A DNA stretch of 5,720 nt from G020354085 sp964629975 (lineage in GTDB: Bacteria; Pseudomonadota; Gammaproteobacteria; Acidiferrobacterales; Sulfurifustaceae). The notes under the pieces were generated by a model that worked only from the letters and a program-made list of their open reading frames with translations, was not told where the DNA came from and ran no database searches. Below are positions 4,506 through 5,720 of the stretch, piece after piece (the first letter of the stretch is position 1; every line of letters begins with the position of its first letter). Where the stretch lies: assembly GCA_964629975.1 (NCBI GenBank), contig CAZVUN010000165.1, positions 1 through 5,720 of the forward strand, in the 5' to 3' direction. Position numbers and translations under genes: made by a program.

Positions 4506-5720
4506 TCAAGGCGCGAGTTTCTTCTTCAGCAGCTCGTTGACCTGCGCCGGGTTGGCCTTGCCGCCGGTGGCCTTCATCACCTGGCCGACGAAGAAGCCGA
4601 ACAACGCCTCCTTGCCGGCGCGGTACTGTTCGAGCTGTTTTGGATTCTTCGCCAGCACGTCCGCGATCACGCTCTCGATCGCGCCGCTGTCGGTGATCTG
4701 CTTGAGGCCCTTCTTGGCGATCACGGCGTCGGCGTCACCCTCGCCGGCCCACATCGCCTCGAGCACGTCCTTGGCGATCTTGCCGGAGATGGTGTTGTCG
4801 GCCAGGCGCTTGAGCAGCCCGGCCAGCATCGCCGCCGTGACCGGCGACTTGCTGATGTCCTTGTTATCGCGGTTGAGGAAGCCGGACAGCTCGACTGACA
4901 CCCAGTTGGCGGCGATCTTGGCATCGACGGCGGATTCGTGCACCACGGTCTCGTAGAACTCGGCCATGGCTTTCGAGGCGGTCAGCACGCCGGCGTCGTA
5001 GCGATTCAATCCGTACTGGCTCATGAAGCGCGCGCGCTTGGCGTCCGGCAGCTCCGGCAGGGTCTTTTCCACCTCGCGCACGAACTCCTCGTCGAGCACG
5101 AGTGGCGGCAGGTCCGGGTCGGGGAAGTAGCGATAGTCCATCGCCTCTTCCTTGCTGCGCATGGAACGGGTCTGGTCGCGGTCGGCGTCGTACAGGCGCG
5201 TTTCCTGCACGATCTTGCCGCCGCCTTCGAGGATGTCGATCTGGCGCTCGATCTCGTGCTCGATCGCCCGCTCCACGAAACGGAAGGAGTTGACGTTCTT
5301 GATCTCGCAGCGCGTGCCGAGCCTGGCATCGCCCTTCCTGCGCACCGACACGTTGGCGTCGCAGCGGAAAGAGCCCTCCTGCATGTTGCCGTCGCAGATG
5401 CCCAGGTACACGACCAGCTGGTGCAGCTTCTTCATGTACGCCACGGCCTCTTTCGCCGAGCGCAGATCCGGCTCGGACACGATTTCGAGCAGGGGCGTCC
5501 CGGCACGGTTCAGATCGATGCCGGTCATGCCATGGAAGTCCTCGTGCAGGCTCTTGCCCGCGTCCTCCTCGAGGTGCGCGCGCGTGATGCCGATCCGCTT
5601 CTCGACACCGTCGACCTCGATGGTGAGGCTCCCCTTGGCGATCACTGGGATCTCGTACTGCGAGATCTGGTAGCCCTTGGGCAGGTCCGGGTAGAAGTAG
5701 TTCTTGCGCGCGAACACCGA
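4506..5720 (-). CDS. gatB: GatB, Asp-tRNA(Asn)/Glu-tRNA(Gln) amidotransferase subunit B, 5' end outside window
   Basis: GatB is the tRNA-binding kinase subunit of GatCAB. It phosphorylates the side chain of misacylated Glu-tRNA(Gln) or Asp-tRNA(Asn), and GatA-derived ammonia then converts it to the amide. The window holds the C-terminal 404 residues, from SVFARKNYFYPDLPKGYQ to KKKLAP and a TGA at 4508-4506; about 75-85 N-terminal residues are missing beyond 5720. A GTG at 5717-5715 encodes an internal Val, not a start. Visible family marks in order: YFYPDLPKGYQISQYE (catalytic cradle), EEDAGKSLHE, DLNRAGTPLLEIVSEPD, EGSFRCDANVSVR, CEIKNVNSF, MDYRYFPDPDLPP, and then the C-terminal helical YqeY-like tRNA-binding tail (about the last 150 residues, with NKDISKSPVTAAMLAGLLKR and TISGKIAKDVLEAMW). 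The frame is intact. It is convergent with the copper operon and belongs to translation. gatA and gatC, its usual operon partners, would lie upstream, outside the window. Confidence 0.98.
   Translation of the reverse strand, partial: SVFARKNYFYPDLPKGYQISQYEIPVIAKGSLTIEVDGVEKRIGITRAHLEEDAGKSLHEDFHGMTGIDLNRAGTPLLEIVSEPDLRSAKEAVAYMKKLHQLVVYLGICDGNMQEGSFRCDANVSVRRKGDARLGTRCEIKNVNSFRFVERAIEHEIERQIDILEGGGKIVQETRLYDADRDQTRSMRSKEEAMDYRYFPDPDLPPLVLDEEFVREVEKTLPELPDAKRARFMSQYGLNRYDAGVLTASKAMAEFYETVVHESAVDAKIAANWVSVELSGFLNRDNKDISKSPVTAAMLAGLLKRLADNTISGKIAKDVLEAMWAGEGDADAVIAKKGLKQITDSGAIESVIADVLAKNPKQLEQYRAGKEALFGFFVGQVMKATGGKANPAQVNELLKKKLAP

Noticed and set aside
3122..4540. Long plus-strand open frame overlapping three operon genes in another phase
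   Set aside because: Arg/Ala/His-rich, no recognisable motif, and it overlaps genes with complete SCO and PCu(A)C copper sites.
5152..5673. Plus-strand open frame of 173 codons opposite gatB
   Set aside because: Antisense shadow. The minus frame is unmistakable GatB throughout.

Overview
The window looks like chromosomal DNA of a high-GC proteobacterium. A betaproteobacterium of the Azoarcus/Thauera/Rhodocyclales type is my best guess, from GC-rich codon use, a GatB subunit and the SCO plus PCu(A)C copper-delivery pair. No marker in the window settles the taxonomy. There are no RNA genes, insertion sequences, CRISPR arrays or signs of recent transfer. It holds six protein genes, two of them cut by the window edges.

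Layout: (1) 1-874, minus strand: the N-terminal 291 residues of an exported, probably outer-membrane beta-barrel protein whose mature N-terminus would begin near a Cys-Cys-Gly-Gly motif. (2) 882-2660, minus strand: a 592-residue His/Met-rich lipoprotein, immediately upstream of the barrel gene in the same operon. (3) 2661-2877: a divergent promoter region with two related palindromic operator-like sites. (4) 2878-4463, plus strand: a three-gene operon of a membrane-anchored Cys/Met protein of unknown function, an SCO1/SenC-type copper chaperone (4-nt overlap with the previous gene) and a PCu(A)C-type periplasmic copper chaperone with a complete H-x10-M-x21-H-x-M site. (5) 4506-5720, minus strand: the C-terminal 404 residues of GatB, the amidotransferase subunit B, convergent with the copper operon and probably unrelated to it.

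Together: SCO and PCu(A)C proteins deliver copper to the CuA/CuB sites of respiratory haem-copper oxidases in the periplasm. The membrane-anchored protein is translated in lockstep with SCO and probably works with it. The divergent lipoprotein/barrel pair carries HxHxH, HxH and MxM clusters suited to binding a soft or borderline metal. It shares the control region, so it is plausibly the outer-membrane half of the same copper or redox response. The twin operators have 6-bp arms and a 5-bp spacer resembling the GCGNC-N5-GNCGC pattern of RegA/PrrA/RoxR-type redox regulators. That resemblance is from memory and needs testing. The most interesting candidate here is this two-sided envelope module: an uncharacterised metal-binding lipoprotein and barrel, shared operators, and a copper-insertion operon.
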